Source: Nocardioides marmorisolisilvae
GTDB lineage: Bacteria > Actinomycetota > Actinomycetes > Propionibacteriales > Nocardioidaceae
NCBI RefSeq assembly: GCF_031656915.1
Contig: NZ_CP134227.1
Location: 2,232,001 to 2,296,000, forward strand
Direction: 5' to 3'
Length of the DNA stretch: 64,000 nucleotides
Part shown: piece by piece, positions 33,892-42,058 of the stretch
How positions within the stretch are numbered: position 1 is the stretch's first letter
How the letters are laid out: every line of letters starts with the position of its first letter
The notes under the pieces: generated by a model
Databases searched by the model: none
The model's input: the letters and a program-made list of their open reading frames with translations, nothing else
Told to the model about the DNA's origin: nothing
Position numbers and translations under genes: made by a program

Positions 33892-35405
33892 CTCCCGCAA
33901 CCGCCCGCATCGTGCCGGGCCTCGACGGCGCACCTGACCGCGTTGACCTGGTCGTCGTCGGCCTCGGGGTGACCGGAGCCGGCGTCGCCCTCGACGCGGC
34001 CTCGCGTGGACTGAGCGTGCTCGCGGTCGACGCCCACGATGTCGCTTTCGGCACCTCCCGCTGGTCCAGCAAGCTCGTTCACGGCGGACTGCGCTACCTC
34101 GCCTCGCTCCAGATCGGCATCGCGCACGAGAGCGCCGTCGAGCGCGGCATCCTCATGGAGCGCACCGCTCCGCACCTGACCCGTCAGCTGCCGTGGCTGC
34201 TCCCGCTGACCAGCGGCGTCTCGTTCACCCAGGCGACCCTCGCCTCCGCGGGCTTCCGTACCGGCGACCTCCTTCGCCTCGCCGCCGGCACCTCGCGTGA
34301 CACCCTTCCCCGACCGCGGCGGGTGTCGCGGACCGAGGCCCAGCGACTGGCTCCGGCGCTGCGTTCCTCGGGGCTGCGCGGAGGGCTGATCAACTGGGAC
34401 GGCCAGTTGGAGGACGACGCCCGGCTGGTGACCTGTCTGGCCCGTACCGCAGCCGCCCACGGCGCACAGGTCCGCACCCGGGCCCGCGTTCTGGAGGCGG
34501 CAGCCACCTCGGTGCGACTCCGCGACGAGCTGACCGGCGAGACCCGCACCATCACCGCCCGCGGGGTGATCAGCGCCGCGGGCGTATGGGCCGGTGAGCT
34601 GGCGGAGGAGATCCGGCTGCGGCCGAGCCGCGGCACCCATGTGGTGCTGCGCGCCGAGAGCATTCCGGGCCTCAGGTCGGCCCTCACCGTGCCCGTGCCC
34701 GGAAGCAGCAGCCGCTATGTGTTCGCGCTCCCCCAGCCCGAGGGCGTCATCTACTTGGGCCTGACCGACGAACCCGTGGACGGCGACATCCCCGACGTGC
34801 CCGAGCCGACCGAGGGTGAGATCGGGTTCCTGCTCGACGTGGTCGGCGCGGCCCTGGAGCGTCCCCTCAGGCGCACGGACGTCATCGGCGCCTTCGCAGG
34901 CTTGCGCCCCCTTCTCGAGGCGGGCGGCTCCACCGCCGATCTGTCCCGCAAGCATGCCGTCCTCACGTCACGCAACGGTGTCGTCACCGTCGTCGGAGGC
35001 AAGCTCACCACCTACCGGCAGATGGCCGAGGACGCCGTCGACGCCGTCGGCCTGACCACCACGCCCTGTCGCACCCGGGACCTGCCCCTGCTGGGCGCCG
35101 CTCCCCGCGACGTGCTGGCGCGGTTGGAGGAACCAGCCCGGCTGGTACGCCGGTTCGGCACAGAAGCCCGGTTCGTGATCGACGAGGCCGTCAGGGCGAG
35201 CGGCCTGACCGAGGACGAGCTGCTCACCGCCGGACCCGGTGGGATCACCCTCGCCGAGCTCATCTTCGGTGTGACCCACGAGGGTGCGGCCGATGTCGAC
35301 GACCTTCTTGACCGACGTACCCGTGTGGGCCTCGTCCCAGAAGACCGGGTCTCCGCCCTCCCCCTCGCCGAGCGTGCCCTGAGCCTGGTCCGGTCGGTGT
35401 CCTGA
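33888..35405 (+). CDS. glpD: Glycerol-3-phosphate dehydrogenase/oxidase (GlpD type)
   Basis: 505 residues, ATG overlapping the tetR stop. The FAD Rossmann motif VVVGLGVTGAGVALDAASRG lies near residues 23-42. The GlpD hallmark SRWSSKLVHGGLRYL follows, and ISAAGVWAGEL and GGKLTTYRQMAEDAVD come later. A C-terminal DAO-type domain completes a normal length. The enzyme oxidises sn-glycerol-3-phosphate to DHAP at the membrane and passes electrons to quinone. Clustering with an alkyl-DHAP-synthase-like protein and a lipid kinase suggests that DHAP/G3P balance for lipid synthesis is its setting. Confidence 0.92.
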   Translation: MTPATARIVPGLDGAPDRVDLVVVGLGVTGAGVALDAASRGLSVLAVDAHDVAFGTSRWSSKLVHGGLRYLASLQIGIAHESAVERGILMERTAPHLTRQLPWLLPLTSGVSFTQATLASAGFRTGDLLRLAAGTSRDTLPRPRRVSRTEAQRLAPALRSSGLRGGLINWDGQLEDDARLVTCLARTAAAHGAQVRTRARVLEAAATSVRLRDELTGETRTITARGVISAAGVWAGELAEEIRLRPSRGTHVVLRAESIPGLRSALTVPVPGSSSRYVFALPQPEGVIYLGLTDEPVDGDIPDVPEPTEGEIGFLLDVVGAALERPLRRTDVIGAFAGLRPLLEAGGSTADLSRKHAVLTSRNGVVTVVGGKLTTYRQMAEDAVDAVGLTTTPCRTRDLPLLGAAPRDVLARLEEPARLVRRFGTEARFVIDEAVRASGLTEDELLTAGPGGITLAELIFGVTHEGAADVDDLLDRRTRVGLVPEDRVSALPLAERALSLVRSVS

Positions 35406-35524
35406 AGGAGTCGCGGCCTGCGCCTCGCACCGTCGGTGATGATCCTGTCGAGCCGGTAGCCGGCGGAGGACTCGTGGGTGATCCACTCGGCAGTGAGGAC
35501 GGACTCGGAGGATGGTGGCGCGGC

Positions 35525-36265
35525 CTAGCTCATCGTGAGGCCGCCGCTGACGCTGACGGTCTGCCCGGTGATGAACGCGGCCTCGTCCGAGGCCAGGAAG
35601 GCGACGGCGTTGGCGAGATCCTCCGGCTGGCCCAGCCGCTTCAACGGGATCGCCTTCGTGAGCGCCGCACGCAGCTTCTCCCCGCCGATCGAGGCGAACA
35701 GCGCCGTGTCTGTCGGGCCAGGAGACACGCAGTTCACGGTGATGCCGGCGCGGGCCATCTCTCGAGCCAGGGTCTTGGTGAAGGCGATGATGCCGCCCTT
35801 GGCCGCCGAGTAGACCGCCTCACCACTCGACCCCACGCGGCCGGAGTCCGAGCCGATGTTCACCACCCGGCCGTAGCCCTGCTCCGCCATGAGCGGCAGC
35901 ACCTTGTGGCAGGTGTTGAAGGCGCCGTACAGGTTGATCTGGATGATCCGGTCCCAGGTCGCGGGCTCGGAGTCGACGAACGGCTCGGCCTTGTCCCAGC
36001 CCGCGTTGTTGACCAGGACGTCGACGCGACCCAGCGTGCTGACGACCTGCTCGACCAACGCGTCGACCGAAGGGCGGTCGGTCACGTCAGCACGGACTCC
36101 GATCGACCCGTCGCCCAGTGCTGCGGCGGTTGCCTGGGCGGTTTCCTCGTTGATGTCAGCGACAACCACCGTCGCTCCCTCGGCGGCGAGCTTGGTGGCG
36201 ATCCCGGCGCCGATGCCCTGACCGGCGCCAGTGACGATGGCGATCCTGCTGTCCAGCTTTCCCAT
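35525..36265 (-). CDS. Short-chain dehydrogenase, resembling 2-hydroxycyclohexanecarboxyl-CoA dehydrogenase (BadH)
   Basis: 246 residues. Classical SDR: AIVTGAGQGIGAGIA at the N-terminus (NAD(P) glycine motif), VLVNNAGWDKAEPF near residue 85, catalytic Ser near 140, and YSAAKGG (YxxxK) near 152. The NNAGWD variant is like that of BadH, which oxidises the ring hydroxyl during cyclohexanecarboxylate breakdown. It is the last gene of the enoyl-CoA hydratase/acyl-CoA dehydrogenase/SDR operon. General 3-hydroxyacyl-CoA or ketoacyl reductase activity remains possible. Confidence 0.82.
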   Translation of the reverse strand: MGKLDSRIAIVTGAGQGIGAGIATKLAAEGATVVVADINEETAQATAAALGDGSIGVRADVTDRPSVDALVEQVVSTLGRVDVLVNNAGWDKAEPFVDSEPATWDRIIQINLYGAFNTCHKVLPLMAEQGYGRVVNIGSDSGRVGSSGEAVYSAAKGGIIAFTKTLAREMARAGITVNCVSPGPTDTALFASIGGEKLRAALTKAIPLKRLGQPEDLANAVAFLASDEAAFITGQTVSVSGGLTMS

Positions 36266-36297
36266 GATGAGTTCCTTAACTAGATGCGGTGAGGCGG

Positions 36298-37446
36298 TCA
36301 GGGCGCGTAGGCACGGCCGAGCAGGCTGCGAGAGATGACGAGCTTGGAGACCTGCGCGGTGCCGTCCCCGATCTCAAGACCGATGACGTCACGCAGGCGT
36401 TGCCCGACCTTGTGCTCGGTGGAGTAGCCGACATGGCCGAGCGTGAGCAGACACTGGTGGATCACGTCGGTGGACAGCTTCGGCGCCCAGAACTTCGCCA
36501 TCGCGGCCTCGGCGCTGTGCTCGAGGCCGGCGTCCTTGCGCCAGAGCGCCTCGTAGCAGACGTGCCGAGCACCGGCGATGTAGGTCGCGTACTCGGCCAG
36601 GGGGAATGCGACGCCCTGGTAGCTGCCGATGGGCTTGCCGAACGCCTCCCGGTCGCGTGACCACTGCAGCGCCTCGTCCATGCTCTGCTGGGCGGCGCCC
36701 AGGCAGAGCAACCCGATGATGGCGCGGGAGTAGTCGAAGCCCTGCATGACCGAGACGAACCCGCCGCCCTCGGCTCCGATCAGCTCCGCTCGGGTCACGC
36801 GTACTCCGTCGAAGTGGACCGAGGCGCGACCGATCGCGCGGCTGCCGAGGTCGTCGAAGGCACTGCGCGAGATGCCCGGGTCGCTCATGTCCACCCAGTA
36901 CGCACTCACCCCACGGGCACCGGCTCCGCCGGTCCGGGCGAGCACCACCGCGCAGTCGGCCGCCATGCCGAGCGAGATCGAGGTCTTCTCACCCTGCAGG
37001 GTCCACGCGTCAGAGCCGTCAGGGGTGGCCCTCAACCCGAGGTTGGCGGCGTCGGTGCCCGCGCTGGGCTCGGTGATCATGATGCACGGCACCGTCTCGC
37101 CGGAGGCGATGCCGGGGAGCCAGGCTTGCATCTGTTGTTCGGTGCAATTGCGCACCAGGATGTCGCTGATCAGCGCGGTGTTGATGATCAGGTAGCCGGC
37201 ATTGAAGTCGGCACGCCCGACCTCCTCCGCCGCGATCCCCGCGATCACGGCGGTCGCATCCTGGCCGCCGTGCTCGTCGGGGATGCGCAGCCCGGTCAAG
37301 CCCATCTGGGCCATGTCGGCGGCCAGCTCTCGGCGGAACTCAGCCGCCTTGTCGTCGGCCTGGTAGTGCGGCGCGAGGGTCCTCTCGGCCCAGCGGCGCA
37401 GCTCGGCGCGGAACGCTTCTTCGTCCTCGTCGAATCCGTAGTGCAT
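36298..37446 (-). CDS. Acyl-CoA dehydrogenase
   Basis: 382 residues, a usual length. ACAD signatures are seen: MITEPSAGTDAANLGLRA near residue 130 (flavin/substrate strand) and the C-terminal LGHVGYSTEHKVGQRLRDVIGLEIGDGTAQ, where the catalytic acid region and adenine-binding segment lie. It uses FAD and hands electrons to ETF. With the BadH-like SDR and hydratase neighbours it could be a cyclohexanecarboxyl-CoA or cyclohexenecarboxyl-CoA dehydrogenase, but chain specificity cannot be read from sequence alone. Confidence 0.88.
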   Translation of the reverse strand: MHYGFDEDEEAFRAELRRWAERTLAPHYQADDKAAEFRRELAADMAQMGLTGLRIPDEHGGQDATAVIAGIAAEEVGRADFNAGYLIINTALISDILVRNCTEQQMQAWLPGIASGETVPCIMITEPSAGTDAANLGLRATPDGSDAWTLQGEKTSISLGMAADCAVVLARTGGAGARGVSAYWVDMSDPGISRSAFDDLGSRAIGRASVHFDGVRVTRAELIGAEGGGFVSVMQGFDYSRAIIGLLCLGAAQQSMDEALQWSRDREAFGKPIGSYQGVAFPLAEYATYIAGARHVCYEALWRKDAGLEHSAEAAMAKFWAPKLSTDVIHQCLLTLGHVGYSTEHKVGQRLRDVIGLEIGDGTAQVSKLVISRSLLGRAYAP

Positions 37447-37457
37447 GGGTCGCGACC

Positions 37458-38255
37458 TCAGCGGGCGGACGGAAAGACGGGATCGCGCTTCTCGCGTAGC
37501 GCGGTGTAGCCCTCGACCACATCCGGGGCCATGAAGCAGAGCATCTCGTAGGCGGCGGACTGGTCGAAGATGGGAGCGGCCTGGCGCACCCAGCTGTTGA
37601 GCGCGCGCTTGGTGTAGCGGATCGCCTGCTGGGCGCCCGTCGCCATCACCTGGGCGACGCGCAGGGCCTCATCGAGCACCTCGTCGCGCGGCAGGGCCTT
37701 GCTGACCAGCCCGATCCGCTCGGCCTCGGCTCCGGTCAGCATCTCGCCGGTCAGCAGGTAGTAGCGAGCCTTCGCCATGCCGCACAGCAGCGGCCAGATG
37801 ATCGCGGCGTGGTCACCGGCCGCGACTCCGAGCTTGACGTGGCCGTCACCGAGCTTGGCGTCATCGGCCATGATCGAGATATCGGAGAGGATGCCCACCA
37901 CGGTGCCAGCACCGACCGACACGCCATTGATCGCCGAGACGATCGGCTTATCGCAGTTGACGATGTTGTAGACCATGTCGCTCATCTCGCGCAGCATGTG
38001 GTCAACCCGCTCGTGATTGCCGGCCAGCCGGGCAACCATCTCCAGGTCGCCCCCGGCGCTGAATGCCTTGCCGGCGCCCGTGATGACCGCGACCCGGGTC
38101 TCGGGGTCATCGGAGACATCCCGGAAGACGCGCGCCAGCTCACCGTGCATCTGCTCGTCGGTGGCGTTGTACTTCTCGGGGCGATCCATGGTGATCAGCA
38201 GGACGCCGTTGTCATGTCGGGCGAAGGTCAGCTGGTGGTAGCTCTCGAAGGTCAT
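37458..38255 (-). CDS. Enoyl-CoA hydratase/isomerase family protein
   Basis: 265 residues. Crotonase fold: ITMDRPEKYNATDEQM near the N-terminus, GKAFSAGGDLEMVA near residue 65 (first oxyanion strand), and INGVSVGAGTVVGILSDISIMAD near residue 110 (second). It is the first gene of the operon read from the promoter region with two TGAAT-N4-ATTCA sites. It probably hydrates the double bond made by the downstream acyl-CoA dehydrogenase. Confidence 0.88.
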   Translation of the reverse strand: MTFESYHQLTFARHDNGVLLITMDRPEKYNATDEQMHGELARVFRDVSDDPETRVAVITGAGKAFSAGGDLEMVARLAGNHERVDHMLREMSDMVYNIVNCDKPIVSAINGVSVGAGTVVGILSDISIMADDAKLGDGHVKLGVAAGDHAAIIWPLLCGMAKARYYLLTGEMLTGAEAERIGLVSKALPRDEVLDEALRVAQVMATGAQQAIRYTKRALNSWVRQAAPIFDQSAAYEMLCFMAPDVVEGYTALREKRDPVFPSAR

Positions 38256-38283
38256 GGCGTCCTCGCATCACGGTGAATAGTCG

Positions 38284-38298
38284 TTCAGTATGACTGAA
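38284..38298. promoter_or_regulatory. 15-bp palindrome TTCAGT-ATG-ACTGAA in the acyl-CoA operon promoter
   Basis: Perfect inverted repeat with a 3-bp spacer, 29 bp upstream of the hydratase start and overlapping the neighbouring TGAAT-type operator by 4 bp. It may be part of the same regulator-binding region or bind a second protein. Confidence 0.45.
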
Positions 38299-38308
38299 TC
38301 TAGATTCA
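38295..38308. promoter_or_regulatory. Operator copy 1, TGAAT-N4-ATTCA
   Basis: TGAATCTAGATTCA is a perfect 14-bp palindrome between the divergent hydratase and tetR genes. A second site of the same architecture lies 50 bp away, nearer tetR. TetR dimers usually bind palindromes of this size. Confidence 0.7.
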
Positions 38309-38344
38309 TCCCGCGGGCGTGTCAACGACCTCGACGCCCTAGAA

Positions 38345-38358
38345 TGAATTTGCATTCA
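38345..38358. promoter_or_regulatory. Operator copy 2, TGAAT-N4-ATTCA
   Basis: TGAATTTGCATTCA repeats the arms and spacing of the site at 38295. It ends 16 bp before the tetR ATG (38375) and just before its AGGAGG, so a bound repressor would block tetR itself. Confidence 0.7.
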
Positions 38359-38374
38359 ACGCCCAGGAGGACCG

Positions 38375-39052
38375 ATGGCACGCCTCGCACCGAGCGACCA
38401 CCCGCAAGACGCTGCTCGGCGGACCCTGGCCGAGGAGCGCTCCCGCCAGCTCCTGGGCGCCGCTGCACGCCTGATGGAGCGTGAGGGCTCCGAGGCGGTC
38501 TCGATGCAGGCGCTGGCCGCCGAGGCCGGCGTGAGCGTCGGGCTGATCTACCGCTACTTCGGCAGCAAGGACGAGGTCCTCCTCGCCGTGATCACCCAGG
38601 TTCTCGACGCCTTTGCACGGGAGGTACCTGCCGCGATCAACGATGCCGGCGTCGACCCGGTGCGTCGGCTGGCGGCGGCCTTCGCGGCGTACTGCCGTGT
38701 CATCGACGAATTCCGGCATGCTGCGGTCCTGACCTATCGCGAGTCGAAGACCCTCGACGAGGCCGGGCGCGAGCAGATCAAGAAGCTCGAGGTCGAGACC
38801 AGCCAGCCGCTGCGCGAGGTCGTGCACCAAGGCGTCACCGCAGGTGCCCTCGACGCAGCCGATCCAGATCTCGTCGCGTACAACCTGCTGCTTCTCGCCC
38901 ATGCCTGGGCGCTCAAGCACTGGTACTTCGAACGCACGATGGACCTCGGCGCCTACATCGACGCCCAGCTTGCACTCGCCCTGCGCGCGATCGTTGTGCC
39001 GGAACACCGTGATGCCTACCGCGACCTCTTGACCGCCGGCCCATCTCGTTAG
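38375..39052 (+). CDS. TetR/AcrR family regulator of the divergent acyl-CoA operon
   Basis: 225 residues from ATG 38375 with AGGAGG 4 bp upstream. The helix-turn-helix is at about residues 45-68 (ALAAEAGVSVGLIYRYFGSK). The C-terminal domain is all-helical, without a motif I recognise. Its position beside two operator copies and the divergent enoyl-CoA hydratase/ACAD/SDR operon suggests a local repressor released by an acyl-CoA or free acid. Confidence 0.88.
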   Translation: MARLAPSDHPQDAARRTLAEERSRQLLGAAARLMEREGSEAVSMQALAAEAGVSVGLIYRYFGSKDEVLLAVITQVLDAFAREVPAAINDAGVDPVRRLAAAFAAYCRVIDEFRHAAVLTYRESKTLDEAGREQIKKLEVETSQPLREVVHQGVTAGALDAADPDLVAYNLLLLAHAWALKHWYFERTMDLGAYIDAQLALALRAIVVPEHRDAYRDLLTAGPSR

Positions 39053-39364
39053 TGCTCGGGCGCAAGCAGATGACAGCCGGTCCGTTCCTTCCGCGCCGGG
39101 ACGCGCGGCCGCGGATCCGGGTGAGACCACGGCCCACCCGGGGTCACTCAAGCCCCGCCGAGTAGAAGGAGGCGAAGCGCGACGTCTACTCGCCGCGGTC
39201 GCCGTCGGTCTCGATAGACCGGACGCGCTCCGGCGTCGGGGTCACGCCGCACACAGCAGGTACGGGCGACGGCCAGCCAGGCGTCGCCGCTTGACTGAAA
39301 AGTCGGATTGCGTCACTCAACGGCGCTGGCCTCGTTGTTCCCGTCAGGCCCCGAGAGGATGCAC
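39053..39364. other. Gene-free interval with two inverted repeats
   Basis: No convincing gene is seen. CGAGTAGA (39159-39166) pairs with TCTACTCG (39185-39192), and CGGTCT (39206-39211) pairs with AGACCG (39216-39221) around a CGAT loop. They could be a terminator for the TetR gene or a degenerate intergenic repeat; no T-run follows either. The promoter of the metallophosphoesterase should lie at the right end. Confidence 0.4.
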
Positions 39365-41164
39365 ATGGACGACGAGCAGGCAGCCCCGGCTGCGGCAGAC
39401 CCCACCCCCGGCATCAGTCGCCGCAAGGCGCTCGGCCTCGGCGCCGCGGCGGCGGGCGCGGTCGCCGCCGGTTCGCTGCTGCGGCCCGGCGCCGCCGCTG
39501 CCGATTCGGTCCCGCCGACGGCCTACCCTGTTGCCCCAGTCGGCTCGACCCTGGACAAGACGCTGCTGCGCGGCGCTCCCGGTGCCGGGGGCTACCGTCG
39601 CATCGTCGACGGACCTGGGGAGCCGGCGGTCGTGCGCAGTGACCTGCTCGGCGGCGCCGCCCGCGGCAGCGGCACCCGCACCCCACTGGCCGCGTTCGCG
39701 CAGTTCACCGACATGCACCTCGTCGACGCCCAGTCTCCGGCGCGGGTCGAGTTCATCGACGAGGTCGGCGGTGCAGTAACCGGCGCGTACCGCGCGCAGG
39801 AGATGCTCTCCCTCCATGTGGCCCAGGCAATGGTCCAGGCGATGAATGGCCTGGCGAGCGCCGCACCAGTGACCGGTCGCTCGCTCGACTTCCTGGTCAG
39901 CACCGGCGACAACGCCGACAACACGCAGTACAACGAGATCCGCTGGCACATCGACGTCCTGGACGGGCGGCAGACAGTGCGGCCCGACTCGGGCAACATC
40001 ACCAAGTGGGAGGGCGTCGGCGGTCGCAACGACCCGTCGAGCTACTACTGGCACCCGGACGGTACGCCGAGGCTGGGTGGCCCGGACGACCCGCACACCA
40101 AGTACGGCTTCCCCACCGTCCCCGGCCTGCTGGACCGCTGCCGGGCCCCGTTCGCCGCCACCGGTCTCGCCATGCCGTGGTACACGACGTTCGGCAACCA
40201 CGATGGCCTGGTGCAGGGGAACGCCCCGTCCGACCGAGAGTTCAACCTGATCGCCACCGGGGCGTTGAAGGTCACCGGGTTCCCGTTAGGGCTCGACTCC
40301 AGCAAGCTGGTGGCTGCGGTCCTCAGCGGCGACTCGGCCGCGCTTCTCACCCTGCTCACCGCGGGACCCGCCAAGCTCGTCAAGGCGGATCACAACAGGC
40401 GACAGCTCGTGCACAAGGAGGTGATCAACGAGTACTTCAACACGATCACCACGCCGGTCGGCCACGGCTACACGGCGGACAACCGCGACCACAACACCGC
40501 CTACTACTCGTTCGACAAGGGCGGCGTGCACTTCATCTCGCTCGACACCTGCGACACGTTCGGCTACTCCGAGGGCTCGATCGACCACGCTCAGTTCGTC
40601 TGGCTCGGCAACGAACTGAAGCAGCACAGCTCGCGCTATCTCGACACGAACGGGCAGTGGGTGGCCGGCAACGGCACGGACCAGCTGATCGTGATCTTCA
40701 GCCACCACACGGTCGAAACGATGACCAACCCGATCGGCTTGAACCGAGTCCTCGGCGACACCGTCGCCACGCTGCTGTTGCAGTTCCCCAACGTCGTCCT
40801 CTGGGTCAACGGACACACGCACCGCAACACTGTGGTGCCCTACCCGCGAGCGGCCGGAGCGGCTGTGGGCGGCGGGTTCTGGGAGGTCAACACCGCGGCG
40901 CACATCGACTGGCCGCAACAGGCCCGGGTCGTCGAACTCGTCGACAACGGCGACGGGACGCTCTCGGTCTTCGGCACGATCGTCGACCACGCCGCCCCCA
41001 ACGCGTGGCCGGCGAATCCGATCACGCCGCTCGAGCTGGCCGCGCTGTCGCGCGAACTGGGAGCCAACGACTGGCAGAACGAGACGCCGACAGTGACCGA
41101 GGACGGCAAGCGCGGCAAGGCCTCGGACCGCAACGTCGAGCTTCTGGTCAGGAAGCCCTTCTAA
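39365..41164 (+). CDS. Tat-exported metallophosphoesterase (TIGR03767/PPA1498-like)
   Basis: 599 residues from ATG 39365, chosen for GAGAGG 6 bp upstream. The N-terminus has a twin-arginine signal: SRRKALGLG followed by an Ala-rich hydrophobic stretch and a PGAAAADS cleavage region. The catalytic domain has the calcineurin-like metal motifs FTDMHLVD, STGDNADN (GDxxD-type), TTFGNHDG (GNHD), IFSHHTVE and VNGHTHRN. The last two are the GH and HxH-type ligands. It should act outside the membrane on a phosphate ester; the substrate is unknown. It appears to be a single-gene unit and the last native chromosomal gene before the presumed island. Confidence 0.87.
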   Translation: MDDEQAAPAAADPTPGISRRKALGLGAAAAGAVAAGSLLRPGAAAADSVPPTAYPVAPVGSTLDKTLLRGAPGAGGYRRIVDGPGEPAVVRSDLLGGAARGSGTRTPLAAFAQFTDMHLVDAQSPARVEFIDEVGGAVTGAYRAQEMLSLHVAQAMVQAMNGLASAAPVTGRSLDFLVSTGDNADNTQYNEIRWHIDVLDGRQTVRPDSGNITKWEGVGGRNDPSSYYWHPDGTPRLGGPDDPHTKYGFPTVPGLLDRCRAPFAATGLAMPWYTTFGNHDGLVQGNAPSDREFNLIATGALKVTGFPLGLDSSKLVAAVLSGDSAALLTLLTAGPAKLVKADHNRRQLVHKEVINEYFNTITTPVGHGYTADNRDHNTAYYSFDKGGVHFISLDTCDTFGYSEGSIDHAQFVWLGNELKQHSSRYLDTNGQWVAGNGTDQLIVIFSHHTVETMTNPIGLNRVLGDTVATLLLQFPNVVLWVNGHTHRNTVVPYPRAAGAAVGGGFWEVNTAAHIDWPQQARVVELVDNGDGTLSVFGTIVDHAAPNAWPANPITPLELAALSRELGANDWQNETPTVTEDGKRGKASDRNVELLVRKPF

Positions 41165-41471
41165 TCCCGACGAAACACGTCGCGGTTGGCCACATCACGT
41201 TCCTTGGCCTCTGCGGTTCCCGGGCCACCGCGCGGACCGTAGCCCATCGCGCTCCGGCGATCCGCCCCGCGTCCTGGCTGCTCATTCCGCCCGACCATCC
41301 GGTCAGTCTGTAATCCCGCGCCGATCCGTTCGGCGCGGTCCAGCTCCCGGGCCGCGGCGCGGATGGCTTCCGCGTGGTGGGTCACTCGCGCTGGATCTGC
41401 ATCACGACGGCCTTCGGCTCGGTGAAAACTCGCGACTGAAGTCGCCGTCCTCACGGCCCACGCCGGACAGC

Positions 41472-41519
41472 GAAAAGGGCCCCTGACCCCGGCATAACCG
41501 CAGGTCAGAAGCCCTTTTC
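41472..41519 (-). terminator. Strong rho-independent-like terminator, originally of tRNA-Tyr
   Basis: GAAAAGGGC (41472-41480) pairs with GCCCTTTTC (41511-41519), and inside it CTGACC (41483-41488) pairs with GGTCAG (41503-41508). The stem thus has 15 pairs with one 2x2 internal loop and T-runs on both strands. It lies 8 bp past the 3' end of the tRNA fragment, where a tRNA terminator would be; it may work in both directions. Confidence 0.8.
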
Positions 41520-41527
41520 CGCTTCGG

Positions 41528-41577
41528 TGGCAGGTGCAGGATTCGAACCTGCGTAGGCTATGCCGGCTGATTTACAG
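41528..41577 (-). pseudogene. 3' half of a tRNA-Tyr(GUA) gene: putative attachment site of a genomic island
   Basis: On the minus strand the sequence runs from the anticodon loop CTGTAAATC through a long variable arm (a class II tRNA) to the T-arm GCAGG-TTCGAAT-CCTGC and acceptor strand ACCTGCC-A. Upstream, the 5' half does not fold: the anticodon stem has two pairs of five and there is no D-arm. So only the 3' half is present, as at the attR/attL of elements that insert at a tRNA anticodon loop. Its 3' side faces left, which puts the element to the right. Confidence 0.75.
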
Positions 41578-42058
41578 ACGGGCGCCCCCGAGCCTCTCAC
41601 CTGCAGTTTTGCTGTTTTCGGCGAAACTTCCCCACGTATTCCCCCCACAAGCAGCCGGACGAGACGGCCCTCGACCGGCACCGGCCGGGGCTCCTTTCAC
41701 TCCACAACTGTCAGGCTTGTCTGCAACTGGTAACGGGACCAGCGTGGTGGCCCACGCGGGCAGGGCCGGACCCCGGCTGCTTGTGGATCGGACTGGCCCG
41801 ACCGACGAGCTCTCCCGGTCATCGGGATCGGGCAACTTCTTGGTAGTGGCGCTGCGCGATCACCGAGCAGGCGGCGCCGAAACATCGACGATAGCGCTTG
41901 AGGATCACAGCTGGGTGTCGCCGGACCGACGGCAACGCGACGAATTCGCAGCTCCTGTGTCAACGGACAGCGGGACTTCCCTGTGGGCGGTCAGGTGATC
42001 TCCTTGCTGGCGGACAGTTGATATCCCTGTCCACGGACAACTGATCTCCCTGCGTTGG

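Larger units (their letters stand above)
41165..41957. other. Gene-poor interval containing the island boundary
   Basis: 41165-41471 holds only a weak minus-strand frame of about 97 codons (GTG 41454 to 41161), which I cannot support as a gene. A terminator (41472-41519) and a tRNA-Tyr 3' fragment (41528-41577) follow. 41578-41957 shows nothing recognisable up to the IS21 element; it would be the left end of the island. Confidence 0.5.

Noticed and set aside
41528-41605. A complete functional tRNA-Tyr
   Set aside because: The acceptor partly pairs by chance (GCAGGT), but the anticodon stem has two of five pairs and no D-arm can be drawn; only the 3' half is supported.
41534-41998. Plus-strand frame beginning MQDSNLRRLC
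   Set aside because: Such frames are a known artefact of reading through the antisense of a tRNA T-arm; it also runs into the IS21 end.
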